Below are positions 1 to 8,548 of a DNA stretch of 23,608 bases, in pieces (the stretch's first letter is position 1; the number at the start of each line of letters is the position of its first letter). Below the pieces are notes generated by a model. It did not search any database, was not told the DNA's origin, and saw only the letters and a list, made by a program, of their open reading frames with translations. The stretch covers positions 1-23,608 of the IMG/VR virus record IMGVR_UViG_3300045538_000326; one strand, given 5' to 3'. The position numbers were made by a program, and so were the translations under genes. Origin of the DNA: a virus.

Positions 1-1
1 T

Positions 2-1303
2 ATTGATGATAATTTTTCTTCAAAATCTGTCCAATCATTATTAGATAAGAGATATTTATTAGATAGAAAGATGACTGATTTGACAAAGGAATTAACATCA
101 TTGGAAGATGAATTATCCGATGCCAAATCATCGTATGACAAATATAGTGGTTTGACGAAAGAGTTTGATAAAGAAACTCTTATGAAAAACAAAGAAAAAA
201 TTGATGATGTTAGAAACAAACTTACACAATTTGAAGCGGATTTGAGAAGTGTAAAGTTAAAAGTCCAACATTGTCAAGATAAAATTGACAATCTGAAAGA
301 CCATGAATACGATCCTAATTGTCAATTCTGTGTAAACAACGTCTTTGTAAAGGATGCAGAAAAGGCAAAATCACTTATATGGGGTTATGAACAAGACCGT
401 GATGAATTGATTTTTGAAATAAAAACACTTGAAAAAGAATTTTCAAACAATTCATCGGTATATTCTGAATTAGAAAAATTACATAGTCTTGAAAATAGTG
501 CTTTCAAATATGAAAAACAAATCTACTCAATAGAAAAGAGTATATTTTCGGTAAAGGAAGAAATCACAAAAATTGGTGAAGAACTATCAACGGTTGATAG
601 TCAAATTGAAAAGGTAAACGAAAACGAAGATACAATCAATCAGAATAACAAAATACAATCAGAGATTGATGAACTTGAAACAGAAAAGAATAATTCTTTG
701 AAGATTGAATTGAAAAAGATTGATGAAAACATTTTAGAATATAGTGGAAATGTTAAGGTTAGTGAGAAAACAATAAACGAATGTGAAGTTTCAATTCAAA
801 AGTTAAAAGACCTTGAAAATGAATATGAAGCATACGATTATTATTTGAAGGCGGTAAACAGAAACGGTGTTCCGTATGAATTGATTAGTAATGCTTTGCC
901 AAGTATTCAAGAAGAAACAAATAACATATTGGCAAACATTGTTGATTTTCAAGTTCTTTTCGATACGGATGGTAAGAGTATAAACACTTACATAGTTTAT
1001 GACAATGACCGTTTTTGGAATTTGGAATTGTCAAGTGGAATGGAAAAGTTTATTTCATCACTTGCAATTAGAACAGCATTGATACAAGTTTCGTCTTTAC
1101 CAAGACCAAACTTTATTGCGATAGATGAAGGATTGGGTGTTCTTGATCCAACAGTTATGGCAAACTTCTCTCTGTTCATGGAGTATTTGAAAACACAATT
1201 TGAGTTTGTCATACTTATATCACACATAGATAGTGTTCGTGATATGGTTGATAACCATATTGAAATTAAGAAGGAAAACGGATTTTCTAAAATAGAGAAT
1301 TAG
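2..1303 (+). CDS. Rad50/SbcC-like recombination ATPase subunit (T4 gp46-like), 3' part
   Basis: The reading frame is open from the window edge, so the first 433 visible residues are the C-terminal part of a longer protein; the Walker A half lies upstream. A Cys-X-X-Cys zinc hook (visible residues 107 and 110) sits between long Lys/Glu-rich coiled-coil stretches. The second ATPase half follows: ABC signature LSSGMEKF (from about 343), Walker B FIAIDEG (Asp375-Glu376), D-loop GVLDP and the ILISH switch histidine near the end. This order is that of Rad50/SbcC/gp46, which pairs with an Mre11/SbcD/gp47 nuclease to process DNA ends in replication and recombination. The Met in the signature is, from memory, usual in phage versions. 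An ATG at 71 is internal, not the start. The stop lies one base before the next start, so it shares a transcript with a fibre gene. The gp47 partner is not in the window. Confidence 0.9.
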   Translation: MDDNFSSKSVQSLLDKRYLLDRKMTDLTKELTSLEDELSDAKSSYDKYSGLTKEFDKETLMKNKEKIDDVRNKLTQFEADLRSVKLKVQHCQDKIDNLKDHEYDPNCQFCVNNVFVKDAEKAKSLIWGYEQDRDELIFEIKTLEKEFSNNSSVYSELEKLHSLENSAFKYEKQIYSIEKSIFSVKEEITKIGEELSTVDSQIEKVNENEDTINQNNKIQSEIDELETEKNNSLKIELKKIDENILEYSGNVKVSEKTINECEVSIQKLKDLENEYEAYDYYLKAVNRNGVPYELISNALPSIQEETNNILANIVDFQVLFDTDGKSINTYIVYDNDRFWNLELSSGMEKFISSLAIRTALIQVSSLPRPNFIAIDEGLGVLDPTVMANFSLFMEYLKTQFEFVILISHIDSVRDMVDNHIEIKKENGFSKIEN

Positions 1304-1304
1304 G

Positions 1305-4300
1305 ATGGTAGAATACAAACGACTTAAACGTAATCTCATAAATATAGCTACACAATTTGTAGATAATTCTGAATTATCTCCAAATTTTTTTAATATAACG
1401 TCTATACCAAATTACTTTACAGCCGGTAAAAATTCGTTCAAAATAAAACCAAATTTTAATTATCTATCTCAAAACTATCCAATATACATAGAAGTATTGG
1501 ATGCAAATGGAAACAATGTTTTCCATCACGTAACTACTGCAGATGAAGCAGACGGAACAAAAATAGTATCTGTTTATGTTTATAGAACAGTTGCTCTCGG
1601 TAGTGGAACGATTACATTTATAGGCACTTCAAATTTTGATTCAAAATTAAATAGATTAACACAAACCGAAGTAAAACAAAACAACATTAGATTTGTTTAC
1701 AAAATTGGTGTTGATAAATTCAAACCAAATGACAATGACATTATATTTGAAAACACTCCAGAAGTTAGTATAACTGAAAAAAAGTATTCTGTTATTGAAG
1801 ATAGATTTAATGGTTCATCTAAAAAAACAACCAAAACGGGAACTGTAAGATACTCATTAGAAAGTGGAACTCCAAAATTATTTTCTCTTGGAGAAACATT
1901 TAATGACAACTATGTTGGAGCAACAATATCCTTTCCTTACTTATCTGATGAACATACACCACTTACAACATATACAACTACAAGTTTTGATTATAGTGCA
2001 AGTATAATTTCAGTTGATAATAACTATTCAATGACACTTGATAATAGATTGTCATTGATAGGAACCGATGGTGAAGTAACAGACCTAACAACATCGGAAG
2101 TTCAACCATATTTTCTTTCATACAATCAAAATTCTACTGGCAAAAATATAACACAAAATGTTAAAAATTATGCCCGTATAGATATAAACAAAATAGATCC
2201 CGCCGTTGGTCATGTTAGTAGAGTAAAAGTATTTGCTAAAAGTAAAAACGATCCAAGTGCTGATTACAAAACATTGTATGATGCAAACATTGAACCAAAA
2301 AATATATTGATTGATTCAAGTTCACTAATAATAGATTATGAAATTGGAAAATTTAGTGTTGCCGCAAATGCAACTATTGCTGGACAACCATCTACATTTT
2401 CATTAAATTCATTAAACTATTGGTCAGTAGAATCTGTAAACGGTGCACCAACACCATCAACTGCACTTTACAATACTGATAAATTTACTGGTATAGAAGC
2501 AACACTTTCTATCGGTGCATTGACTGATAATCAAGCACTTCTGATAGCACAATCTTCAAGTGTTAGCACACCCTATTACAAAGATACTTTGTATCAAGTA
2601 GATTTTGATGCATACCGATATAGACCGAGTAATGATAAAAGGGATCCAAAACTTGAAGTTTATATTTCTGGTAGTGGATTCAATGGTGATACCGAATATG
2701 GTAAGTATGTAGGAACTATCGAATTAAACAATACCGATTCTCAATTCAGTTTGAACAATAGTCTTTCAATCGCACCTGATAAAGATGGTGACGGTCACTT
2801 AAAGTTTTTAGTTCATACTGGAGTTGTTTTACAAAATATAGAAGTAAAAGAAACGGTAGAATTTGGATTTACACCAAAAAGGACAACCATATATGTTCCT
2901 ATGGATCAAAACCATAAGTTAGAATATATGGATTTCAAATTACAATACTTTAATGATACTTTACGTGAATCTAATGTTGAAACTGTAAACAATGATGTAT
3001 TTTTTGAAGGGGGAAATGTATACATCCAAGGTGATGACAATATGATTTCCGGTTCAACATTTCTATCGTCATATACACAAAGTGGCATGCAATTATATGC
3101 AAATGCAAATAATACACCGGGTTCGTCTGGATCTGCTATAAACCCATATCAATATCAAGGTGTTCAAAATGCAATAAACAATCCAAATAATCCATCAAGT
3201 TTTGGGTGGGGTTTAACAACCGGAAATCCGTATAATCAAGCAGCGGGAACTTTTTCACAAAATAGTATAAACATGATAAATGAATGTGGTTCCACATTCA
3301 ATTTTGGATCAACACCTTCAAGTTTTGATTTGTTTATATTGGGTTCAAGTTCTGAATTTCTTTTGGGTTGGAGTGGTTCATATAATCCTGTTTTTGGAAG
3401 TGGTGGAACCGGAGGGGGTGGTAGTTGTAACAATGGAACTTGTGGTGAATCTTATATTAGATGGGATGGGTGTAAAGTAATAATAGAAAATGCTGTAATA
3501 AATGGTTCTACAAGTGGTGCAGGTAGTGCGGGAACACACGGAACAAGTGGAACTTCTGGAACATCTGGACAAACAGGTTCAAGTGGAACATCTGGTCAAA
3601 ACGGTTCATCTGGAACATCTGGACAAAACGGTTCATCGGGTTCTTCTGGAACATCCGGTCAAACGGGTTCAAGTGGAACATCCGGTCAAACGGGTTCAAG
3701 TGGAACATCTGGAAATTCTGGTTCTTCTGGATCATCCGGAACTTCTGGAGAAAACGGTTCATCCGGAACTTCTGGAGAAAACGGTTCATCTGGTAGTAGT
3801 GGAACTTCTGGTATAAGTGGTTTACAAGGAAATTCTGGAACATCTGGAAGTAGTGGAAGTTCTGGAACATCTGGATCTAATGGAACATCTGGAACTGCTG
3901 GACTTTCTGGTGATAAATACACAACAACATCAACAACTTCAAATACAATAGGAACTGGATCAAAAACATTTACAGTTGATACGGGATTACAATTAAGCGT
4001 AGGTCAGAATGTAATAGCTGCATATAATAGTTCTAACAAAATGGAAGGTGATATTACTTCCTATAATAGTGGAACTGGACAATTAGTAATAAATGTAACA
4101 ATAACAACTGGTAGTGGAACGTATTCAACTTGGAGTGTATCTCTATCTGGTTCACCTGGTCCACAAGGCACCGGTGGAACATCTGGAACATCTGGAACAT
4201 CTGGAACATCAGGTTCATCTGGAACATCTGGAACATCTGGACAAAATGGTTCATCTGGAACGTCTGGACAAAATGGTTCATCCGGAACATCGGGTTCATC

Positions 4301-5735
4301 TGGAATAACTGGTATAGCTGGGACATCCGGAAGTAGCGGAAGCAGTGGAACTTCTGGATCATCTGGAACTTCTGGAACTTCTGGAATAAAAGGACTTGAT
4401 GGTTCATCGGGAACTTCTGGATCAAGTGGAACTTCTGGTCAAAGTGGATCTTCAGGAAGTTCTGGAACATCTGGTAGTAGTGGTAGTAGTGGAATGGGAG
4501 GAACTGCAGGAACATCGGGAAATACTGGAACTGCTGGTTCATCTGGAACTTCTGGTGCAAATGGAACTTCTGGAACTTCTGGCCAAAATGGAACTTCTGG
4601 AACATCTGGATTTAATGGTTCATCCGGAACATCAGGTTCATCTGGAACTTCTGGATCATCTGGATCATCTGGATCATCTGGAACTGCTGGATTATCTGGT
4701 GACAAATACTCAACAACGTCTACTGATGTAATAGATTTAGATACCGTAAGTGGAAATATAACTATAACGATTGGAACTGGATTATCTTATATTGCTGGTC
4801 AAAACATAGTTGTTTCTTATGATGCTAATAATAAAATAATAGGAACAGTTGTAACATACACATCCGGAACGGGTTCACTAACATTTACAGTAAATGAGGT
4901 AATTGGTAATGGAACATATAGTGTTTGGAGAGTTTCGATTGCGGCTCTTAATGGAACATCTGGAACTTCTGGATCATCAGGAACATCTGGTAGTAGTGGA
5001 TCATCAGGAACATCTGGTAGTAGTGGTTCATCTGGAACTTCTGGAACTTCTGGAACCTCTGGAATTTCAGGTTCATCTGGAACTTCCGGAATAGATGGAA
5101 CTTCTGGATCATCCGGAACATCTGGTCAAAGAGGGACTTCTGGAACATCTGGAACATCCGGTAATTCAGGAACTTCTGGATCATCTGGAACTTCTGGATC
5201 ATCTGGAACTTCTGGATCAAGTGGAACTTCTGGCTCATCAGGAACATCTGGTTCATCTGGTTCTTCTGGTAATAGTGGAAGTAGTGGTTTAGATGGAACA
5301 TCGGGAATTTCTGGAACATCTGGTAGTAGTGGTTCATCTGGAACATCCGGAACTTCTGGAACCTCTGGAGCAAGAGGTGTGGATGGCATAAACGGATCAT
5401 CTGGAACATCTGGTTCATCTGGAACAGCTGGAGTTACCGGTTCATCAGGAACATCTGGTTCTTCTGGAATCACCGGAACATCTGGAACCAGCGGTAATTC
5501 TACTGCTAAAGCCGGCAATATACAAGCTATAAATTTTACGGGATTACCAAGAACAGCTGCCGTAACATTTGGTACATCATTTAGTGATGCAAACTATGCA
5601 GTAACGGTTACAGGTGAAGACCAAAGAACATGGACAATTCAAGCCAAAACAGCAGCAGGTTTTACTATAAATTCAAATGCAAATGATGCATTGACTGGAC
5701 CAACATATTGGATTGCTATTCCGTATGTATCATAA
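1305..5735 (+). CDS. Giant collagen-like tail fibre / virion structural protein (1476 aa)
   Basis: Residues 1-739 are a beta-rich, low-cysteine region with no family I can name, presumably the virion-attachment part. Then come three Gly-X-Y arrays (about 130, 184 and 180 residues) in which X and Y are almost always Ser or Thr, with some Gln-Asn, Gln-Thr or Glu-Asn. They are separated by two related domains of about 79 and 84 residues (from Asp870 and Asp1133, both opening DKY[TS]TTST). The last 80 residues (from about 1397) form a compact domain containing GEDQRTWTIQAKT and INSNAND, a type I recognise at the C-terminus of phage fibres and would take as a trimerisation or receptor-binding tip. 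The length, repeats and company of other fibre genes support a tail-fibre role. The ATG is one base after the preceding stop. Function is inferred from architecture, not from a full-length homologue. Confidence 0.85.
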   Translation: MVEYKRLKRNLINIATQFVDNSELSPNFFNITSIPNYFTAGKNSFKIKPNFNYLSQNYPIYIEVLDANGNNVFHHVTTADEADGTKIVSVYVYRTVALGSGTITFIGTSNFDSKLNRLTQTEVKQNNIRFVYKIGVDKFKPNDNDIIFENTPEVSITEKKYSVIEDRFNGSSKKTTKTGTVRYSLESGTPKLFSLGETFNDNYVGATISFPYLSDEHTPLTTYTTTSFDYSASIISVDNNYSMTLDNRLSLIGTDGEVTDLTTSEVQPYFLSYNQNSTGKNITQNVKNYARIDINKIDPAVGHVSRVKVFAKSKNDPSADYKTLYDANIEPKNILIDSSSLIIDYEIGKFSVAANATIAGQPSTFSLNSLNYWSVESVNGAPTPSTALYNTDKFTGIEATLSIGALTDNQALLIAQSSSVSTPYYKDTLYQVDFDAYRYRPSNDKRDPKLEVYISGSGFNGDTEYGKYVGTIELNNTDSQFSLNNSLSIAPDKDGDGHLKFLVHTGVVLQNIEVKETVEFGFTPKRTTIYVPMDQNHKLEYMDFKLQYFNDTLRESNVETVNNDVFFEGGNVYIQGDDNMISGSTFLSSYTQSGMQLYANANNTPGSSGSAINPYQYQGVQNAINNPNNPSSFGWGLTTGNPYNQAAGTFSQNSINMINECGSTFNFGSTPSSFDLFILGSSSEFLLGWSGSYNPVFGSGGTGGGGSCNNGTCGESYIRWDGCKVIIENAVINGSTSGAGSAGTHGTSGTSGTSGQTGSSGTSGQNGSSGTSGQNGSSGSSGTSGQTGSSGTSGQTGSSGTSGNSGSSGSSGTSGENGSSGTSGENGSSGSSGTSGISGLQGNSGTSGSSGSSGTSGSNGTSGTAGLSGDKYTTTSTTSNTIGTGSKTFTVDTGLQLSVGQNVIAAYNSSNKMEGDITSYNSGTGQLVINVTITTGSGTYSTWSVSLSGSPGPQGTGGTSGTSGTSGTSGSSGTSGTSGQNGSSGTSGQNGSSGTSGSSGITGIAGTSGSSGSSGTSGSSGTSGTSGIKGLDGSSGTSGSSGTSGQSGSSGSSGTSGSSGSSGMGGTAGTSGNTGTAGSSGTSGANGTSGTSGQNGTSGTSGFNGSSGTSGSSGTSGSSGSSGSSGTAGLSGDKYSTTSTDVIDLDTVSGNITITIGTGLSYIAGQNIVVSYDANNKIIGTVVTYTSGTGSLTFTVNEVIGNGTYSVWRVSIAALNGTSGTSGSSGTSGSSGSSGTSGSSGSSGTSGTSGTSGISGSSGTSGIDGTSGSSGTSGQRGTSGTSGTSGNSGTSGSSGTSGSSGTSGSSGTSGSSGTSGSSGSSGNSGSSGLDGTSGISGTSGSSGSSGTSGTSGTSGARGVDGINGSSGTSGSSGTAGVTGSSGTSGSSGITGTSGTSGNSTAKAGNIQAINFTGLPRTAAVTFGTSFSDANYAVTVTGEDQRTWTIQAKTAAGFTINSNANDALTGPTYWIAIPYVS
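3522..3911 (+). repeat. Collagen-like Gly-X-Y array 1 of the first fibre gene
   Basis: About 130 codons with glycine at every third position; typical triplets are GTS, GSS, GQN, GQT and GEN. Synonymous codons are well mixed (TCT, TCA, TCC, TCG, AGT), so the protein repeat is much more regular than the DNA repeat. Confidence 0.93.
3912..4148 (+). repeat. Inter-array domain, copy 1 (79 codons)
   Basis: Encodes a non-collagenous domain opening DKYTTTST and closing TYSTWSVSLS, with VDTGL, VGQN and SGTG in between. It is homologous to the copy at 4701-4952. From memory this domain type occurs between collagen-like segments in other phage fibres, perhaps as a trimer-registering knot. Confidence 0.8.
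4149..4700 (+). repeat. Collagen-like Gly-X-Y array 2 of the first fibre gene
   Basis: About 184 codons of Gly-X-Y. It opens with GSPGPQ, which holds the only prolines seen in the three arrays; the rest is chiefly GTS, GSS and GQN triplets. Confidence 0.93.
4701..4952 (+). repeat. Inter-array domain, copy 2 (84 codons)
   Basis: Opens DKYSTTST and closes TYSVWRVSIAAL. It shares the AGQN/VGQN, SGTG and GTYS motifs with the copy at 3912-4148 but has diverged clearly at DNA level, so the duplication is old. Confidence 0.8.
4953..5492 (+). repeat. Collagen-like Gly-X-Y array 3 of the first fibre gene
   Basis: About 180 codons of Gly-X-Y, mostly GTS and GSS, with a few charged interruptions such as GQR, GAR and GVD-GIN. 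It leads directly into the C-terminal domain. Confidence 0.93.
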
Positions 5736-5756
5736 TTAAATTTTAATCAATATATT

Positions 5757-5759
5757 GGG
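5757..5759 (+). promoter_or_regulatory. Weak ribosome binding site deciding the start at 5767
   Basis: A GGG lies 7 bases before ATG 5767. The in-frame TTG at 5755 overlaps it and has no such site, so ATG 5767 is the better start. Confidence 0.4.
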
Positions 5760-5766
5760 TATAAAA

Positions 5767-6951
5767 ATGCCACCATTATACGTAAGTTCAGGTAGTTTTG
5801 ATAATTTTGAAGTAACCGCTTCCGCAGTTTTATCAGGAAGCACAACTATACTTAGCGGTAGTTTAACTGGTTCAATATCTGGATCACTTAATGGTTATTC
5901 TGGATCTCTTAGTTGGTTAGATACTTTTGCTAGTTCATCAAATATACTATCCGCATCATTTAATACATTAACTGGATCATTCAATATATTATCTAGTTCA
6001 TTTAAGAAAATAACAGGATCATCGGATGTTGCAATATATGTATCTGGATCAAATACTGTTGGTGGTCCTACATATATTGATTTTCTAAAAGTATCTAATT
6101 CTACACCTGCCGTTGCAAATCCAAATAAAACATTTAGATTAGATAATGCAGGAACATTGCAGATAATAGATAGTTCGTATTTGAACAATATATGGTCACT
6201 TACTGATGCTGGGATTGTAAAAATACCGAGTGCTGCCGGTAAACAAACACAATTAAAGGCAACGGGAAGTGTAATAAGTTTTAATAATGATGGTGGTCAG
6301 ATATTCGATGACGGCAATTTTCACATACATAGTTTGAATCCAGATGGTTCTTTTTGGTTGAATGCATCTGGATCCGGTAAATTGATAATAAATGCACAAA
6401 CTGGTGCAACTGGTGGCGTTTTAATAGGAACACAAACTCAAGCAGGATATGTGACGATAAATGGAAGTGCTAATGTAAATTATTCATACGCATATTTAGC
6501 AAATATCGTTCCTGCACCATATACTGGAACTTCTTCTGGATTGTCACCATATTCATTAACTGCAAATGCACGAATACAGGCATCAGAATTTAATGCAACA
6601 TCCGATGAAAGACTTAAAAACATAATAGGTAAAATAAAATTAGCAGATGCTATTAGGTTTATCAAGGGTGTTGATTCTATTCAATTTACTTGGAAAGATG
6701 AATTGGATAAGGGAATTAAAACGGGATATTCTGCCCAACAACTTGTAAAAATGGGTTTTGATCATTTAGTTGGTGGTGTTCCAAAACCAGGATTAGAGGA
6801 AACAATAGATAATGATGGATTTATTTCACCAGAGGATATTCAACTTGTAGTAAACAATGATCAAATAACACCGTATCATAGTTTATTGATACAACATCTT
6901 TTAGAAAGAATAGAAAATTTGGAAAAAAGGTTGTTAGATTCAAATAATTGA
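5767..6951 (+). CDS. Tail spike/fibre protein with C-terminal peptidase S74 chaperone domain (394 aa)
   Basis: The first 278 residues are Ser/Gly/Thr-rich with short repeating beta motifs (LSGS, LTGSF, ASSSNI) followed by a more complex region. The C-terminal 116 residues match the intramolecular chaperone of endosialidase-type tail spikes (peptidase S74): ATSDERLKNI with the Ser279/Lys284 dyad spaced five apart, then GYSAQQL, a Pro-His-Ser segment and a C-terminal coiled coil (LLERIENLEKRLL). In this family the chaperone trimerises and folds the fibre, then cuts itself off just before the serine. The mature product would thus be about 278 residues. Start at ATG 5767 is preferred over TTG 5755 because of the GGG spacing. 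It sits between two structural genes and is very probably part of the tail or its receptor-binding apparatus. Confidence 0.85.
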   Translation: MPPLYVSSGSFDNFEVTASAVLSGSTTILSGSLTGSISGSLNGYSGSLSWLDTFASSSNILSASFNTLTGSFNILSSSFKKITGSSDVAIYVSGSNTVGGPTYIDFLKVSNSTPAVANPNKTFRLDNAGTLQIIDSSYLNNIWSLTDAGIVKIPSAAGKQTQLKATGSVISFNNDGGQIFDDGNFHIHSLNPDGSFWLNASGSGKLIINAQTGATGGVLIGTQTQAGYVTINGSANVNYSYAYLANIVPAPYTGTSSGLSPYSLTANARIQASEFNATSDERLKNIIGKIKLADAIRFIKGVDSIQFTWKDELDKGIKTGYSAQQLVKMGFDHLVGGVPKPGLEETIDNDGFISPEDIQLVVNNDQITPYHSLLIQHLLERIENLEKRLLDSNN

Positions 6952-6958
6952 TATTTAT
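6951..6958 (+). promoter_or_regulatory. ATATTTAT motif, candidate promoter element before 6983
   Basis: The octamer lies 24 bases before the TTG start of the next structural gene. The same octamer occurs before the starts at 8549, 16298 and 22017. Its role as a -10 element is inference. Confidence 0.35.
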
Positions 6959-6982
6959 ATTGGAACTAACGAGAGAGAATAA

Positions 6983-8524
6983 TTGCCAAGTACACAAAGA
7001 GACTTAACCAATCTATTTGTTTCCGAATCATATTATAGATTGCTTCAAACCGATCCTGTTGATGATTCAACACTTCTTGATGGAACTGGATCTCTTGTTA
7101 CGTTATTAGCTGTTTCTGGAACAGTAGACGCTTATTACTTCAAAGGTGATGGATCCCAATTAACTAACATTGGTGCAGCATCTTTACCAAGTGGAATAGT
7201 ATCTTCATCGGTTCAAACAGTATCACATCTAGTTGGAACAAATATCATATCAAGTTCTCAACAAAAAAATGTGTTAGGACTTGCAACCACAGACTCACCA
7301 ACATTCAATAATCTTACTCTAACTGGTGACTTAACTGCTAGACAACTAATAATATCTTCATCCGTAATAAATGTAACTCAATCATTTAGTAGTGGTTCAA
7401 ATATATTCGGTAATGATATATTAGACACACACCAATTTACAGGTTCAGTTTATGTTTCTGGATCTGTATATGGGACATTTGTTGGTGACGGTAGTGGTCT
7501 TACCAATCTTGTTGCTGCTGGGACAATTTCATCTTCACAACAAATACAAAATTTTGGTTTCATTACTTCAAGTGTTTGGGATGAAATTCAAAACAAACCA
7601 AGTGGTATTGTAACGAGTTCTGTTCAGATATTAGGTGGAACCGGAATAATATCATCTTCTAATCAAAGAAGTTCTATTGGATTGGGAACAACCGATAATG
7701 TTGTTTTCGGTAATATATCTGGCAGTAACTTAACAATAGATGGAAATGCTTTTATAGATGGAACACTTACTGCTAGAACTTATGTTGTATCATCTTCTAT
7801 TGTAGATATACAATCAATAAAAGCATCCGGTTCAACTCAATTTGGTGATACCGTAGATGACACACATCAATTTACTGGTTCGTTGTTTTTAAGTGGTTCA
7901 TTGACATCACAAGGAACTATAACTGCTCCACTTTTTAGTGGTGTATTTTCTGGTGTAATATCATCATCACAACAAATTCACGATTTAGGGTTTGTTACTA
8001 ACGGTGAATTGAGTGGTAGTGTATATTGGGATAACATTCTAAATAAACCAAGTGGTATTGTGTCAAGTTCAACACAAACATTATCACATTTATTTGGAAC
8101 AAACATAATATCTGGATCAGGTCAAAGGGATGTTTTGGGTTTAGCAGAATCCGATTCACCAAGATTCAATACCCTTTATGCAACAAATGGTAATTTTGAC
8201 GGAAATCTACTCGTTGGTGGAACGATAACTGCTAGAACGTATGTGGTATCTTCTTCGGTTGTAAATATACAAACATTGTATGCATCTGGATCTTCAAGAT
8301 TTGGTGATACACTTGACGATACTCACCAATTTACTGGTTCATTAAGTGTTACTGGAAGCACAACTTTGACTGGTGACTTATTGGTATTTACTGGTTCTGC
8401 ATATATGAGCGGTAGTCTAAATGTTGAAGGAACATTTGTATTACCAACAATAAATGAATTACCAATAATAGATTCAACTGGTAGTTTAGTGATTTCAGGA
8501 AGTAATCTATATTTATTCATATAA
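6983..8524 (+). CDS. Modular tail-fibre-like structural protein (513 aa)
   Basis: Rich in Ser, Gly, Thr and Val, with no signal or membrane segment. It is built of about three super-repeats of roughly 150 residues. Each has a GIVSSSVQ-type segment, an IISSSxQR or similar segment, a DSPTFN/LTGDLTA segment and a 45-residue unit ending FGDTxDDTHQFTGS. GDGSxLTN motifs occur between them. Such proteins are common in environmental T4-like phages as virion components, and I infer a fibre or tail decoration role from composition and neighbours. The start is TTG: the protein opens PSTQRDLTNL, a GAGAG Shine-Dalgarno-like stretch lies a few bases upstream, and there is no suitable ATG nearby. The final codons overlap a candidate promoter motif for the next gene. 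Confidence 0.75.
   Translation: MPSTQRDLTNLFVSESYYRLLQTDPVDDSTLLDGTGSLVTLLAVSGTVDAYYFKGDGSQLTNIGAASLPSGIVSSSVQTVSHLVGTNIISSSQQKNVLGLATTDSPTFNNLTLTGDLTARQLIISSSVINVTQSFSSGSNIFGNDILDTHQFTGSVYVSGSVYGTFVGDGSGLTNLVAAGTISSSQQIQNFGFITSSVWDEIQNKPSGIVTSSVQILGGTGIISSSNQRSSIGLGTTDNVVFGNISGSNLTIDGNAFIDGTLTARTYVVSSSIVDIQSIKASGSTQFGDTVDDTHQFTGSLFLSGSLTSQGTITAPLFSGVFSGVISSSQQIHDLGFVTNGELSGSVYWDNILNKPSGIVSSSTQTLSHLFGTNIISGSGQRDVLGLAESDSPRFNTLYATNGNFDGNLLVGGTITARTYVVSSSVVNIQTLYASGSSRFGDTLDDTHQFTGSLSVTGSTTLTGDLLVFTGSAYMSGSLNVEGTFVLPTINELPIIDSTGSLVISGSNLYLFI
7331..7465 (+). repeat. FGDT/HQFTGS module, copy 1 (45 codons)
   Basis: Opens LTARQLIISSS and closes DTHQFTGSVYVSGS. It is the most diverged copy: the FGDT position reads FGND. 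Confidence 0.8.
7766..7900 (+). repeat. FGDT/HQFTGS module, copy 2 (45 codons)
   Basis: Opens LTARTYVVSSS and contains FGDTVDDTHQFTGS. It has exactly the length of copies 1 and 3. Confidence 0.85.
8225..8359 (+). repeat. FGDT/HQFTGS module, copy 3 (45 codons)
   Basis: Opens ITARTYVVSSS and contains FGDTLDDTHQFTGS. Closest to copy 2, and related to the copies at 17507 and 18362 in another gene. Confidence 0.85.
8509..8516 (+). promoter_or_regulatory. ATATTTAT motif, candidate promoter element before 8549
   Basis: The octamer lies inside the last codons of the preceding gene and 32 bases before the ATG at 8549. Confidence 0.3.
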
Positions 8525-8548
8525 ACAACTCAAATTTTGGAGAATTAA

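Noticed and set aside
4054-4605. Antisense frames rich in Phe-Gln-Met or Pro-Asp-Val over the first fibre gene
   Set aside because: Repeat-driven shadows of the Gly-X-Y arrays.
3522-5492. CRISPR-like or satellite repeat array
   Set aside because: The period is three codons, in frame, with no spacers; it is coding repeat.
5755-5766. TTG start for the S74 protein
   Set aside because: It overlaps the GGG that fits ATG 5767 at 7 bases, and adds only four residues.
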